From Olsenella uli (GTDB lineage: Bacteria; Actinomycetota; Coriobacteriia; Coriobacteriales; Atopobiaceae): DNA of 44,954 bases. Positions 25,902 to 34,426 of this stretch are shown here, in pieces (position 1 is the stretch's first letter; the number at the start of each line of letters is the position of its first letter). The stretch covers positions 1-44,954 of the forward strand of contig NZ_JACJKN010000021.1 in NCBI RefSeq assembly GCF_016900775.1, in the 5' to 3' direction. The position numbers and the translations under genes are program-made. Below the pieces are notes generated by a model. The model saw only the letters and a list, made by a program, of their open reading frames with translations, made no database searches and was not told the origin of the DNA.

Positions 25902-28496
25902 ATGCGCACCGTCATCCGAATATTCGCCCGCGACCTGAGGAGGCTCCTCGCGAGCCCCGCCGCGGTCGTGATCGCCGTGGGGGTCTGCGTCATACCCTCC
26001 GTCTACGCGTGGCTCAACATCCTCGCCAACTGGGACCCGTACGAGAACACGGGCACGGTCCCCGTGGCGGTGGCCGAGCTCGACCGGGGGGCGGACGTCC
26101 CCGGGATGGGCCCCACGGACGCGGGCGACATGGTCCGCCAGCGCCTCGAGGAGAACGACCAGCTGGGCTGGACGTTCGTCGACAGCGAGGAGGACGCGCT
26201 CGAGGGCGTGCGCTCGGGGCGCTACTTCGCGGCCTTCGTCATCCCCGAGGACTTCACCGCCACGCTCGCGGGCGTGCTCGACGGGCGCACCGAGCCCGCG
26301 CGCGTGGGCTACTACGTCAACGAGAAGGCAAACGCCGTGGCGCCCAAGGTCACGGACACCGGCGCCACCACGCTCGAGACCCAGATCGCGCAGGAGTTCG
26401 TCAGCGTGGCGGGAGAGACGGTGACCGAGCGGCTCCAGGGCGCCGTGCGCGAAGCGACGGACGCCGCCGGCGCCGCGTCCGAAGGCGCCGCGGCCGACCT
26501 GCGCGACGTCGGCGGCCGCCTCGGCGGGCTCGCCGACGTGCTCGAGGCGGCGCGCGGCGACGTCGCCTCCGCGCGCGGGGCCGTGGGTGACGCGCGCTCC
26601 GCCGTGGCGGAGGCCGGCAGGGCCGCGAGCTCCCTCGCCGGGTCCCTCGACGCGGCGCTCGGGACGCTCGGTCAGGCGCGCGGGCGGGCGCGGACCCTCG
26701 CGGGCGACCTCTCCGCCGCGCTCGGGACGGGCGCAGGCGCGCTCGCCGACCTCTCCTCGACCGCGAGCCACGACATCGGCGCCATAGCCGGGGACGTGGG
26801 CTGGGCGCAGGGGCGCGCGCAGGCGGCCATCTCGCAGATCCGCGCCGCCAACGACACCGTGGGCAGCATGCTGGGGACGCTCGGATCCGCCCTGGACGAG
26901 CTCTCCGCCGCCGGCCCCTCGGACGGGGCGGCGGCCGAGCTTCGCGACCGCGTGGTCGAGGACCTGCGCTCCGCCCTCGCAGACCTCGAGCGGCTCTCCG
27001 CCGACCAGGCCTCCGAGCTCGACGAGCTGGAGGCCGCCTCCCGGGAGGTCGCCGCCGGGGCGGACGCGATGGGCAGCCTCGCCGGGGAGGTGAACGACGC
27101 CGTGCAGGCGGGCGCCTCCTCGCTGGAGGGGCTCCGCTCCCAGGTGGCGCAGGACGCCTCGCCCCAGCTCTCCGCCGCGCTCGACGAGCTCGCGGACGCC
27201 GGCGGGCGCGTGGCGGGCGGCGTCTCCGCGCTCGGCCCGATGACGGGCCAGGCGGACGGCACGCTCGCGCAGCTCGACGCCCTTCTCGCCCAGTGCGACG
27301 CCACGCTCGACCGGGCCGCCTCGGGCCTGCGCGACGCGGCAGGCACCGCGGACGGCCTCGCCGACGACCTCGCGGCCGTTTCGGGGGCCTCCGACTCCGC
27401 CGCCGTGAGCGGCCTGCTCGCGCTCGACCCCGCGTCCGCGGGCTCGGCGCTCGGCTCGCCCGTCGAGATGGTGGACGAGCCCGTCTTCCCCGTCGCCAAC
27501 TACGGCTCGGGCGTGGCGCCCTTCTACACCAACCTCGCCCTCTGGGTGGGCGGGTTCGTCCTCGTGGCCGTCTACAAGCTCGAGGTCGACCGCGAGGACC
27601 TCGACGCGGCCGAGGTGACGCCCACCCAGGCGTTCTTCGGCCGCTGGCTGCTGCTCGCCCTGCTCGGGCAGGTGCAGGCGCTCGTCTGCTGCGTGGGCGA
27701 CGTGGCGCTCGGCATCCAGTGCGTCAGCCCCGCGGCCTTCGTGCTGGCGGGGATGGTAGCCTCGCTCGTCTACGTGTTCGTCGTCTACGCGCTGGCGGCG
27801 GCCCTCAAGCACGTGGGGAAGGCCCTCGGCGTGCTGCTCGTGGTCCTGCAGATCCCCGGCGCGTCGGGGCTCTACCCCATCCAGATGCAGCCCGACTTCT
27901 TCCGCGCGCTCGGGCCGTGGCTGCCCTTCACCTACGGCATCAACGCCATGCGCGAGGCCGTCGCGGGCTTCTATGACGGCTACTACGCGCGCAACCTGCT
28001 GGTCCTTCTCGCCTTCGCACTGCCGGCGCTGCTGCTCGGCGTGGCAGCACGCCGCCGGCTGGCGGGCGTGAACGCCCTCTTTGACCGGAGCCTCGCCCGG
28101 ACGGACCTCCTCATCGCCGACCACCCCGCCGCGTGGGGCGAGAAGGACGAGGGGCTCCTCGCGTCCGTCGTGGACGCGCTCGCCACCTCCCCGGGCCACC
28201 GGGAGGCCTTCCTCGCCCGGGCCGCGCGCTTCGAGCTCGCGTACCCGCGGCTCGTGCGACGGGGCGTGGCGGCGCTGCTGGCCGTGCCGCTGGTCCTTCT
28301 CGCCCTGCTCTTCGTGACGCCCGCGAAGTTCGCGCCGCTCGTGCTGTGGGTGCTCTCGCTCGTGGCCGCAAGCGCGTACCTCATCGGCGTCGAGTACGCG
28401 CACGACCGGATCGCGCGCAGAGGCGAGCTGGCGCGGATGGGGACCGACGAGCTCGTAAGGCTCGTCGAGGACATGAGAGGGGGCGATGTGCGATGA
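25902..28496 (+). CDS. YhgE/Pip-family membrane exporter subunit (ABC-2-like), first of pair
   Basis: An 864-residue membrane protein. One helix near residues 16-36 is followed by the family block PSVYAWLNILANWDPYENTG, then a large outer region (about 45-540). The middle of this region is Ala/Asp/Leu-rich and helical with repeated RDVGGRL/LADVLEAAR-like heptads, probably a long coiled coil. About five membrane helices follow from ~545 to 715 (LALWVGGFVLVAVYKL; LLLALLGQVQALVCCVGDVAL; HVGKALGVLLVVLQIPGASG). Unusually there is an added C-terminal soluble segment and two more helices near 787-806 and 813-833. Named after the Lactococcus phage-infection protein; EsaA of type VII secretion and ABC-2 permeases are relatives. 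GAGGAGA lies upstream. Regulated probably by the divergent TetR. Substrate unknown. Confidence 0.85.
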   Translation: MRTVIRIFARDLRRLLASPAAVVIAVGVCVIPSVYAWLNILANWDPYENTGTVPVAVAELDRGADVPGMGPTDAGDMVRQRLEENDQLGWTFVDSEEDALEGVRSGRYFAAFVIPEDFTATLAGVLDGRTEPARVGYYVNEKANAVAPKVTDTGATTLETQIAQEFVSVAGETVTERLQGAVREATDAAGAASEGAAADLRDVGGRLGGLADVLEAARGDVASARGAVGDARSAVAEAGRAASSLAGSLDAALGTLGQARGRARTLAGDLSAALGTGAGALADLSSTASHDIGAIAGDVGWAQGRAQAAISQIRAANDTVGSMLGTLGSALDELSAAGPSDGAAAELRDRVVEDLRSALADLERLSADQASELDELEAASREVAAGADAMGSLAGEVNDAVQAGASSLEGLRSQVAQDASPQLSAALDELADAGGRVAGGVSALGPMTGQADGTLAQLDALLAQCDATLDRAASGLRDAAGTADGLADDLAAVSGASDSAAVSGLLALDPASAGSALGSPVEMVDEPVFPVANYGSGVAPFYTNLALWVGGFVLVAVYKLEVDREDLDAAEVTPTQAFFGRWLLLALLGQVQALVCCVGDVALGIQCVSPAAFVLAGMVASLVYVFVVYALAAALKHVGKALGVLLVVLQIPGASGLYPIQMQPDFFRALGPWLPFTYGINAMREAVAGFYDGYYARNLLVLLAFALPALLLGVAARRRLAGVNALFDRSLARTDLLIADHPAAWGEKDEGLLASVVDALATSPGHREAFLARAARFELAYPRLVRRGVAALLAVPLVLLALLFVTPAKFAPLVLWVLSLVAASAYLIGVEYAHDRIARRGELARMGTDELVRLVEDMRGGDVR

Positions 28497-30718
28497 GGGC
28501 GATCTGGGCCTTTCTGCGCCGCGACGCGCGGCACGCGGTCTCGAGCGCGATCGCGCTCGTCGTGCTTGCGGGGATCGTGGCCGTGCCGTCGTTCTACGCG
28601 TGGTTCAACATCGCCGGCAGCTGGGACCCCTACGGCAACACGAGGAACCTCCGCGTGGCCGTGGCCAACGAGGATGCCGGCTACGAGGGGAGCCTCCTTC
28701 CCATGAGGGTCAACATGGGCGAGCGCGTGGTGTCCGACCTGCGCGCGTCCGAGTCGATCGGCTACGAGGTCACCTCCGCGGACGACGCCGTCGAGGGCGT
28801 GCGCTCCGGCGCGTACTTCGCCGCGATCGTGATCCCGGAGGACTTCTCGCGCGACATGATGGGCGTCCTCTCCGGGGACTCCGCCCGGCCGCAGGTGAGC
28901 TTCTACCAGAACGAGAAGGAGAACGCCATCGCCACGATCGTGACGGACAAGGCGTCGTCCGCCGCGCAGGCGGACATCGACGCGAGCTTCGCGCGGTCGG
29001 TCGCGAGCGTGGGCGCGGGCGTGCTCGACGAGCTCTCCCGCGCGCTCGACGACGACGGCGTCACCTCGCTCGCCGCGCGGCTCGGATCGGCCGTGGCCGA
29101 CGCGGAGGACGCGCTCGCCGGCACGGCCAACGACGTGCATGGGTACTCCGAGCTGCTCGCCTCGACGCGGGGGCTTCTCGGCAGCGGGGCGGACGCGGCC
29201 GAGTCGGCGCTCTCCCCCGCCGCCGGGGCGGGCGACGCGCTGCGCGAGACGGCCTCCGGGCTCGCGGGCGCGGGGTCCGCGATCGACGGCGCGGCGACGT
29301 CCGTCGAGGGGGCGCTCGCGTCCGCCGGGGCGGGCCTCGACGGCGTGGACGACGCCATCGAGGGCGCGCTCTCCGCGGCGGGGGCGCAGTCGGCGCGCGT
29401 CCGCGGCCTGCTCGACGACGCGCGGGCCACAGCGGACGGGCAGGCCACCTCGCTCGACGCGCTCGCGTCCGCGCTCAGCGAGCAGGACGCGCTCATGGGC
29501 CAGCTCGAGGGGATGCTCCCCGAGGGCGCCGCGCGCGACCGGGTGGCGGCGGCACGCGAGCGCGTGCAGGGGCTCGCCGAACGCGCGACGCAGGCGGCCG
29601 AGGAGATGCGCGAGCTCTCGCAGGGCCTCCAGCGCACCATGGCCGACCTCGACGCGGGCACGGCCGACGCCGAGGCGGCGCGCCAGGAGCTCGCGGGGCT
29701 CATCGGCGAGGCGCGCGCGGCGCTCGACGAGGTGCGCGGCTCCTACGACGCCGACGTGCGCGGCACGCTCGAGGAGCTCGCGACGCAGGTCGGCGACGCC
29801 GCGGCGCAGGCGGACGCCGTGCAGGGGAGCCTCTCGGCGGCGCTCTCCTCCGCACGCGACGCCGCGCAGGGCGCCGAGGGCACGCTCGGCGACGCGCAGG
29901 CCTCGCTCGACGAGACGGCGGACGCCATCGAGAAGAGCGCCGGTCGGCTGGGCGACCTGCGCGAGCGCCTCTCCGCGGCGCTAGCCTCCGGCGACGTCGC
30001 GCAGGTCCGCAACGTGCTCGCCGCCGACCCCACCGAGCTCGCCGACTTCGTCGCGGCGCCGGTCAATGTGGAGCGCACGGCCGTCTTTCCCGTGGAGAAC
30101 AACGGGTCGGCCATGGCCCCCTTCTACACCACGCTCGCCATCTGGATCGGGGGCGTCGTGCTCTGCGCGCTCGTGCGGGCCACCCCCTCGGACGAGGCGC
30201 TCTCCGAGACCGGCTGCTCGCATGCGCAGGCCTACGTGGGGAGGCTTCTGCTCTTCTGCGCGGTCGGGCTCGCCCAGGCGGCGCTCATCTGCGGGGGCGA
30301 CCTCTTCTACCTGGGCGTGCAGTGCGAGCACCCGTGGCTGTTCCTCCTCGTGTGCCTGGCGTCCTCGCTCGTGTACGTGAACCTGATCTTCTCGCTCACG
30401 GCGTCCTTCGGCGACGTGGGCAAAGCCGTGGCCGTGGTGCTCATGGTGGTCCAGGTGGCGGGGTCGGGCGGCACCTTCCCGCCCCAGATGCTGCCTCCCG
30501 CCTTCCAGGCCGTCTACGCGTGGCTGCCCTTCGTCCACAGCGAGAACGCCATGCGCGCGGCGATGTTCGGCATCTGGGAGGGCGACGTCTGGCGCGAGCT
30601 GGCGGTCCTTCTCGCCTACCTCGTTCCGGCCCTGCTCCTGGGCCTGGTGCTCCGCCGCCCGGTGATTCGCCTCAACGAGCGCCTGGAGGAGCGCCTGGAG
30701 GAGACCCGCCTCATGTGA
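28493..30718 (+). CDS. YhgE/Pip-family membrane exporter subunit, second of pair
   Basis: A 741-residue paralogue of the preceding gene. It has an N-terminal helix then VPSFYAWFNIAGSWDPYGNTRNLRVAVANEDAGYEG (about 25-60), and a long Ala-rich helical outer region to ~540. About six C-terminal helices follow (TLAIWIGGVVLCALV; YVGRLLLFCAVGLAQAALICGGDLFYLGVQ; DVGKAVAVVLMVVQVAGSGGTFPPQMLPPAFQAVYAWLPFVHSENAMRAAMFGIW). It lacks the extra C-terminal domain of its partner. The ATG overlaps the upstream TGA by four bases (ATGA), so the two are translated together and likely form a heterodimer. Several tandem YhgE pairs with TetR are known in Gram-positives; the transported molecule is not established. 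No ATPase gene is beside them. Confidence 0.85.
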   Translation: MRAIWAFLRRDARHAVSSAIALVVLAGIVAVPSFYAWFNIAGSWDPYGNTRNLRVAVANEDAGYEGSLLPMRVNMGERVVSDLRASESIGYEVTSADDAVEGVRSGAYFAAIVIPEDFSRDMMGVLSGDSARPQVSFYQNEKENAIATIVTDKASSAAQADIDASFARSVASVGAGVLDELSRALDDDGVTSLAARLGSAVADAEDALAGTANDVHGYSELLASTRGLLGSGADAAESALSPAAGAGDALRETASGLAGAGSAIDGAATSVEGALASAGAGLDGVDDAIEGALSAAGAQSARVRGLLDDARATADGQATSLDALASALSEQDALMGQLEGMLPEGAARDRVAAARERVQGLAERATQAAEEMRELSQGLQRTMADLDAGTADAEAARQELAGLIGEARAALDEVRGSYDADVRGTLEELATQVGDAAAQADAVQGSLSAALSSARDAAQGAEGTLGDAQASLDETADAIEKSAGRLGDLRERLSAALASGDVAQVRNVLAADPTELADFVAAPVNVERTAVFPVENNGSAMAPFYTTLAIWIGGVVLCALVRATPSDEALSETGCSHAQAYVGRLLLFCAVGLAQAALICGGDLFYLGVQCEHPWLFLLVCLASSLVYVNLIFSLTASFGDVGKAVAVVLMVVQVAGSGGTFPPQMLPPAFQAVYAWLPFVHSENAMRAAMFGIWEGDVWRELAVLLAYLVPALLLGLVLRRPVIRLNERLEERLEETRLM

Positions 30719-30775
30719 GCGCCGGGCACCGCCGGCCGCGCGACATCCCGTACGGGCTCTTGCCCCGCCTCGGCC

Positions 30776-31006
30776 GCGCAATCAGGCCCTTGGTGCGAAA
30801 AAACGGCGCGCCCTTGCGCAACCGGCCCCTTGGTGCGAAGGGTTTTAGGGAATGCCCGGAGTATCCGTCGATGCGCAACAGGCATTTTGCCGGCTGGGCG
30901 CGCTCCCGGCAGCCAGAAGTACCGAGATGGCCTGAAAAAGGCTTCGCACCAAGGAGCTGATTGCGCAGAAAAGGCCCCGGGTTTCGCACCAAGGGCCTGA
31001 TTGCGC
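30776..31006. repeat. 231-bp palindromic cassette with four 25-bp units
   Basis: The 417-base stretch 30719-31135 has no gene. A 25-base unit starting GCGCAATCAGGCCC and ending TTGGTGCGAAA occurs at 30776-30800 and, with three to four differences, at 30816-30840. It occurs inverted at 30942-30966 and 30982-31006. Spacing within each pair is exactly 40 bases; the outer pair is complementary at all 25 positions. The 101-base core contains a smaller GCCGG/CCGGC hairpin. No transposase and no clear target duplication was seen. It ends about 84 bases before the gltX -10 box. Confidence 0.8.
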
Positions 31007-31089
31007 TCGCATCGGCCCCCTCTCCTTGGAAGGGGCCGCAGCGCCGTCTCCCGGAAAGGCACGAGCTGCAGCGATATGGCGGGGCGCGC

Positions 31090-31095
31090 TATACT
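31090..31095 (+). promoter_or_regulatory. Putative -10 box of gltX
   Basis: TATACT within GCGCTATACTGAG lies 40 bases before the gltX ATG. No good -35 match is found 17 bases upstream (CTGCAG region). The same context, GCTATRCT, recurs before pepC (39399) and sda (35369). Confidence 0.4.
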
Positions 31096-31135
31096 GAGTG
31101 CGTATGTGACAAGCGGCTCCACCGAGAGGAATCCC

Positions 31136-32614
31136 ATGGCTGACACCCCCGTGCGCGTGCGCTTTGCGCCCTCCCCCACCGGCAAGCTCCACGTGGGCGG
31201 CGCGCGCACCGCGATCTACAACTGGGCCTTCGCCCGCGCGAACGGCGGCACCTTCATCCTGCGCATCGACGACACCGACCCCACGCGCTCCACCGAGGAG
31301 AACACCCAGATCATCCTGCGCGCCATGCGCTGGCTGGGCCTCGACTGGGACGAGGGCCCCGAGGTGGGCGGCGACTATGGCCCCTACTTCCAGACCGAGC
31401 GCGCCGAGCTGTACCGCGCCGCCGCACGTCGCCTCTGGGACGAGGGACGCGCCTACCCGTGCTTCTGCACGCCCGAGCAGCTGGCCGCCGACCGCGAGGC
31501 CGCCCAGGCGCGCAAGGACCCGTTCCAGGGCTACCAGCGCCGCTGCCGCGACCTCTCGCGCGAGGAGGCGCAGGCGCGCATCGACGCCGGCGAGCCCTAC
31601 GTCCTGCGCATCAAGGTGCCCGAGGACCGCGGCGACGTCATCGTGCGCGACGCCGTCCACGGCGACGTAACCTTCGCCGCCCGCGAGCTCGACGACTTCG
31701 TCATCCAGCGCACCGACGGCACGCCGACCTACAACTTCGCCACCGTGGTGGACGACGCCGCCATGGGCATCACCCACGTCATCCGCGGCGACGACCACCT
31801 CTCCAACACCCCGCGCCAGGTCATCGTCTACGAGGCCCTGGGCGCGCCCGTGCCCACCTTCGCGCACATCTCCATGATCCTGGGCGCGGACGGCAAGAAG
31901 CTCTCCAAGCGCCACGGTGCCACCAACGTGGAGGAGTACCGCGACGCGGGCTACCTCTCCGACGCCTTCGTGAACTACCTGGCGCTTCTGGGCTGGTCGC
32001 TCGACGGCGAGACCACGATCATCCCGCGCGACGTGCTGGCGCGCGAGTTCAGCCTCGACCACGTCTCCAAGAACCCGGCCACCTTCGACCCCAAGAAGCT
32101 CGACTGGATCCAGGCGGAGTACATCCGCTCGATGAGCGATCAGCAGTTCGCCGACGAGGTCATGCTGCCGGAGCTCCACGAAGCCGGCGTCATCGGCGGC
32201 GACTTCGAGGCCGACGAGGACTGGGTGGACGCGCTCGCCGCCATCGTGAAGCCGCGGACCAAGTTCCCCGCGGATGTGGTCACGGTGACCGCCCCGGTCT
32301 TCGCCACGGCCGAGACCCTCGTCTATGACGAGAAGAGCGTCGCCAAGGGCCTCGCCAAGGAGGGCATGGGCGCGGTGCTGGACGCCGCGCGCGAGGCGCT
32401 CGCGGCGCTGCCGGAGTGGGGGCCGGCCGCGATCGACGCCGCGCTGGAGCCGCTGCCCGAGGCGCTCGACCTGAAGAAGCGCCTGGTCTTCCAGGCCGTG
32501 CGCGTGGCCGTCTGCGGCAACATGGTGTCGCCGCCGCTGGGCGAGACGATGGCGCTCATCGGCCGCGATGACTGCCTCGCCCGCATCGACCGCGCCCGCG
32601 CGATGGCGCTGTAG
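31136..32614 (+). CDS. gltX: Glutamyl-tRNA synthetase
   Basis: A 492-residue class I synthetase that charges tRNA-Glu with glutamate. It begins MADTPVRVRFAPSPTGKLHVGGARTAIYNW, containing the HIGH-type motif as LHVGG; the KMSKS-type loop is DGKKLSKRHGA near residues 254-264, and the GDDHLSNTP and DGTPTYNFATVVDD blocks are family signatures. Length is typical. AGAGGA precedes the ATG. Whether it also charges tRNA-Gln cannot be read from sequence; many Gram-positives lack GlnRS and use GatCAB, and no glnS or gat gene is in this window. It carries a good terminator at 32639 and seems monocistronic. The tRNA-Glu and tRNA-Gln genes lie 5 kb downstream. Confidence 0.96.
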   Translation: MADTPVRVRFAPSPTGKLHVGGARTAIYNWAFARANGGTFILRIDDTDPTRSTEENTQIILRAMRWLGLDWDEGPEVGGDYGPYFQTERAELYRAAARRLWDEGRAYPCFCTPEQLAADREAAQARKDPFQGYQRRCRDLSREEAQARIDAGEPYVLRIKVPEDRGDVIVRDAVHGDVTFAARELDDFVIQRTDGTPTYNFATVVDDAAMGITHVIRGDDHLSNTPRQVIVYEALGAPVPTFAHISMILGADGKKLSKRHGATNVEEYRDAGYLSDAFVNYLALLGWSLDGETTIIPRDVLAREFSLDHVSKNPATFDPKKLDWIQAEYIRSMSDQQFADEVMLPELHEAGVIGGDFEADEDWVDALAAIVKPRTKFPADVVTVTAPVFATAETLVYDEKSVAKGLAKEGMGAVLDAAREALAALPEWGPAAIDAALEPLPEALDLKKRLVFQAVRVAVCGNMVSPPLGETMALIGRDDCLARIDRARAMAL

Positions 32615-32638
32615 GCGGGCCTGAACCTCCGGTGAAAA

Positions 32639-32694
32639 CGGGCGGGCCCCGGACGCGTTCCCGCATGGGAGCGTCCGGGGCCCGTCCGTTTTTC
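32639..32694 (+). terminator. Intrinsic terminator of gltX
   Basis: An 18-bp stem with one mismatch (core GGGCCCCGGACGC / GCGTCCGGGGCCC) and a 14-base loop, followed by GTTTTTCTT. The U-run is on the plus strand, so it ends the gltX transcript; it lies before the convergent pcp stop at 32731. Confidence 0.85.
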
Positions 32695-32730
32695 TTGGCC
32701 TACGCTATCGCCCGGCCAGGGCGGGAGGGC

Positions 32731-33375
32731 CTACTGCTCGGCGCCCTCGCCGGCCGCGACGGCGTCATCGGACCCCGTGACCGCGGCCTCGATCATGGCC
32801 GTGAGGCCCGTGACCATCATGTCGACGCTCATGGACGCGGTGCCCTCGCCCATGGACGTGACCTGCTCGGTGGCAAACGGCACGTGCACGAAGCCACCGC
32901 GAACGCCGGGGTGGCTCGTGGCGAGGGTGTGCAGCAGGCGGTAGAGGACCTCGTTGCAGCAGAAGGTGCCCGCCGTGTAGGAGACGAAGGCCGGCACGCC
33001 CGCGGCGCGCGCGGCGTCGACCATGGCGAAGACCGGCACGGTCGAGAAGTAGGCGTCCGGGCCGTCCTCCACGAGGCGGCCGACGGGCTGGTTGCCCTCG
33101 TTGTCCGGGATGCGAGCGTTCGCGAAGTTGATGCCCACGAACTCGGCGGCCATGTGGCTGCGACCGCCCGCCTGACCGATGCAGAGCACCACGTCGGGCC
33201 GCTCGGCCTCGATGGCGGCGTCCACCGCGGCGGGGCCCTTCTCAAACACCACGGGAATCTGGACGGTGACCACGTCCGCGCCGGCGATCTTTGCCGGCAG
33301 GCGGCGGACCGCCTCGAGCGCGGGGTTGATGGTCGCGCCGTCAAAGGGCTCGAAGCCCGTCACCAGTACCTTCAT
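32731..33375 (-). CDS. pcp: Pyroglutamyl-peptidase I
   Basis: A 214-residue cytosolic cysteine peptidase (C15) that removes N-terminal pyroglutamate from peptides. It begins MKVLVTGFEPFDGATINPALEAV, the family N-terminus. The catalytic glutamate is in GRSHMAAEFVGIN (E78), the cysteine in AGTFCCNEV (C140, just before N), and the histidine in FVHVPF (H164). Length equals the family norm. Of two candidate ATGs, 33375 fits the conserved N-terminus and has GGAAG eight bases upstream. It is downstream of the DUF969 and DUF979 membrane genes on the same strand, with a 59-base palindrome between. The three together suggest uptake or disposal of pyroglutamate or pyroglutamyl peptides. Confidence 0.93.
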   Translation of the reverse strand: MKVLVTGFEPFDGATINPALEAVRRLPAKIAGADVVTVQIPVVFEKGPAAVDAAIEAERPDVVLCIGQAGGRSHMAAEFVGINFANARIPDNEGNQPVGRLVEDGPDAYFSTVPVFAMVDAARAAGVPAFVSYTAGTFCCNEVLYRLLHTLATSHPGVRGGFVHVPFATEQVTSMGEGTASMSVDMMVTGLTAMIEAAVTGSDDAVAAGEGAEQ

Positions 33376-33406
33376 GAGCATCGCTTCCTTCCGGATCAAA
33401 CAGGTT

Positions 33407-33465
33407 CTGACAAAGGTGACAGGGGCAACTGTCATGATGACAATTTGCCCTGTCACCTTTGTCAG
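33407..33465. repeat. 59-base near-perfect palindrome between DUF979 and pcp
   Basis: Arms CTGACAAAGGTGACAGGG and CCCTGTCACCTTTGTCAG continue inward with few mismatches to a centre near ATGATGACA. It begins one base beyond the DUF979 stop and ends (on the minus strand) 31 bases before pcp, so it may attenuate pcp or stabilise the upstream mRNA. Style resembles the GGGGACAGGCCCC-type palindromes but the sequence is distinct. Confidence 0.8.
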
Positions 33466-33466
33466 G

Positions 33467-34426
33467 TTAGAGGCCGAAGACGATCATGTAGACAATCTGC
33501 ACGACGAGCATGATGAGGGCAATCGGCACCTGCTTCTTGATGACGCCGTAAGAGTCCTTCATCTCGAGGATTGCCACCGGAACGATGTTGAAGTTCGCGG
33601 CCATGGGCGTCATGAGCGTGCCGCAGAAGCCGCAGGTGAGCGCCACCGAGCCGATGAGGGCCGGGTCCGCGCCGAGCGAGAGCACGAACGGCGCGCCAAT
33701 GCCCACGGTCATGACCGTGATGGCGCCATACGCGTTGCCCATGACCATGGTGAAGACGGCCATGCCGATCGCGTAGACGATGATGCCCACGACGGCGTTG
33801 CCCTCGGGGATGATGCCCGAGACGAGCGTGGAGATCACGTCGCCCACGCCGGCGGCGGTGAAGATCGAGCCGAGCGCGGCGAGAAGGACGGGAAGCATCG
33901 AGAGCGGGCCCACGGTGTCGAGCATGCGGCGCGTGTCGTCGAGGAAGACGCGCGGGGTGTTCTTGCGCGAGAAGGCCATGAGCAGGATGCCGCCCACCAC
34001 GACGCCGAAGGTGAGGCCCACGAGCGAGCTGATGTTGGTGAACAGGGCAAAGACGAGGGCCATCACGCCGAGAGAGAGGGCGGGGACGAAGATCTTCATG
34101 CCGATCTTCTCGTAGTTCCCCTGCATCTCGTCCTGCGTGGGCGCGCCGCCGGAGCCGCGGCCGACCTGCTGCAGGATGGGCGGCAGCACCATGATGACCA
34201 CCATGACGCCCGCCACGGTGGTGGGGATCCAGCGGCCCACGATGAACAGGATGCCGAGCACGCACCAGAAGAGGGCCGTGCCCATGCGCTTCTCGTTGGA
34301 CTGGTCCATGGCGTTGCGGACGCCCGCGTAGAACGCCACGAGGCCGATGAGGATGTAGACGACCTCGAGGAGCTTGTCGGACAGCGTGACGTCGGCGCTC
34401 TGGAAGAACTGGAGGAACTCCATCAT
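33467..34426 (-). CDS. DUF979 family membrane protein (putative permease subunit)
   Basis: A 319-residue protein with about nine or ten membrane helices (for example LLEVVYILIGLVAFYAG, TVAGVMVVIMVLPPILQ, LVGLTFGVVVGGILLMAF, AVVGIIVYAIGMAVFTMVMG). Conserved glycine/asparagine-rich re-entrant-like stretches, GNAYGAITVMTVGIGAPFVLSLGADP and CGFCGTLMTPMAANFNIVP, suggest a transporter core. Its ATG overlaps the stop of DUF969 by four bases (ATGA). DUF969 and DUF979 are regularly found together near pyroglutamyl peptidase or 5-oxoproline genes; a role in transport of 5-oxoproline or its peptides is a reasonable but untested inference. There is no signal peptide. Confidence 0.82.
   Translation of the reverse strand: MMEFLQFFQSADVTLSDKLLEVVYILIGLVAFYAGVRNAMDQSNEKRMGTALFWCVLGILFIVGRWIPTTVAGVMVVIMVLPPILQQVGRGSGGAPTQDEMQGNYEKIGMKIFVPALSLGVMALVFALFTNISSLVGLTFGVVVGGILLMAFSRKNTPRVFLDDTRRMLDTVGPLSMLPVLLAALGSIFTAAGVGDVISTLVSGIIPEGNAVVGIIVYAIGMAVFTMVMGNAYGAITVMTVGIGAPFVLSLGADPALIGSVALTCGFCGTLMTPMAANFNIVPVAILEMKDSYGVIKKQVPIALIMLVVQIVYMIVFGL

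Noticed and set aside
25695-28403. 902-residue open frame on the minus strand across the first YhgE/Pip gene, and similar long frames at 12572-14632 (+), 28486-30960 (+), 35373-37646 (-) and 2126-3343 (+)
   Set aside because: They are antisense or out-of-frame shadows of clear genes in very GC-rich DNA: His/Arg/Gly/Val-rich low-complexity translations, no ribosome-binding sites and no recognisable domains.
25902-30718. YhgE/Pip proteins as a phage-defence system
   Set aside because: 'Phage infection protein' is named for a phage receptor role in Lactococcus; the family is exporter-like and nothing nearby suggests defence.
30776-31006. Intact transposon or IS between the exporter and gltX
   Set aside because: There is no transposase frame and no target-site duplication; it is recorded as a repeat cassette.
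30719-31135. T-box leader before gltX
   Set aside because: No T-box consensus or specifier loop was found; the palindromic units are symmetrical and lie mostly upstream of the likely -10 box.
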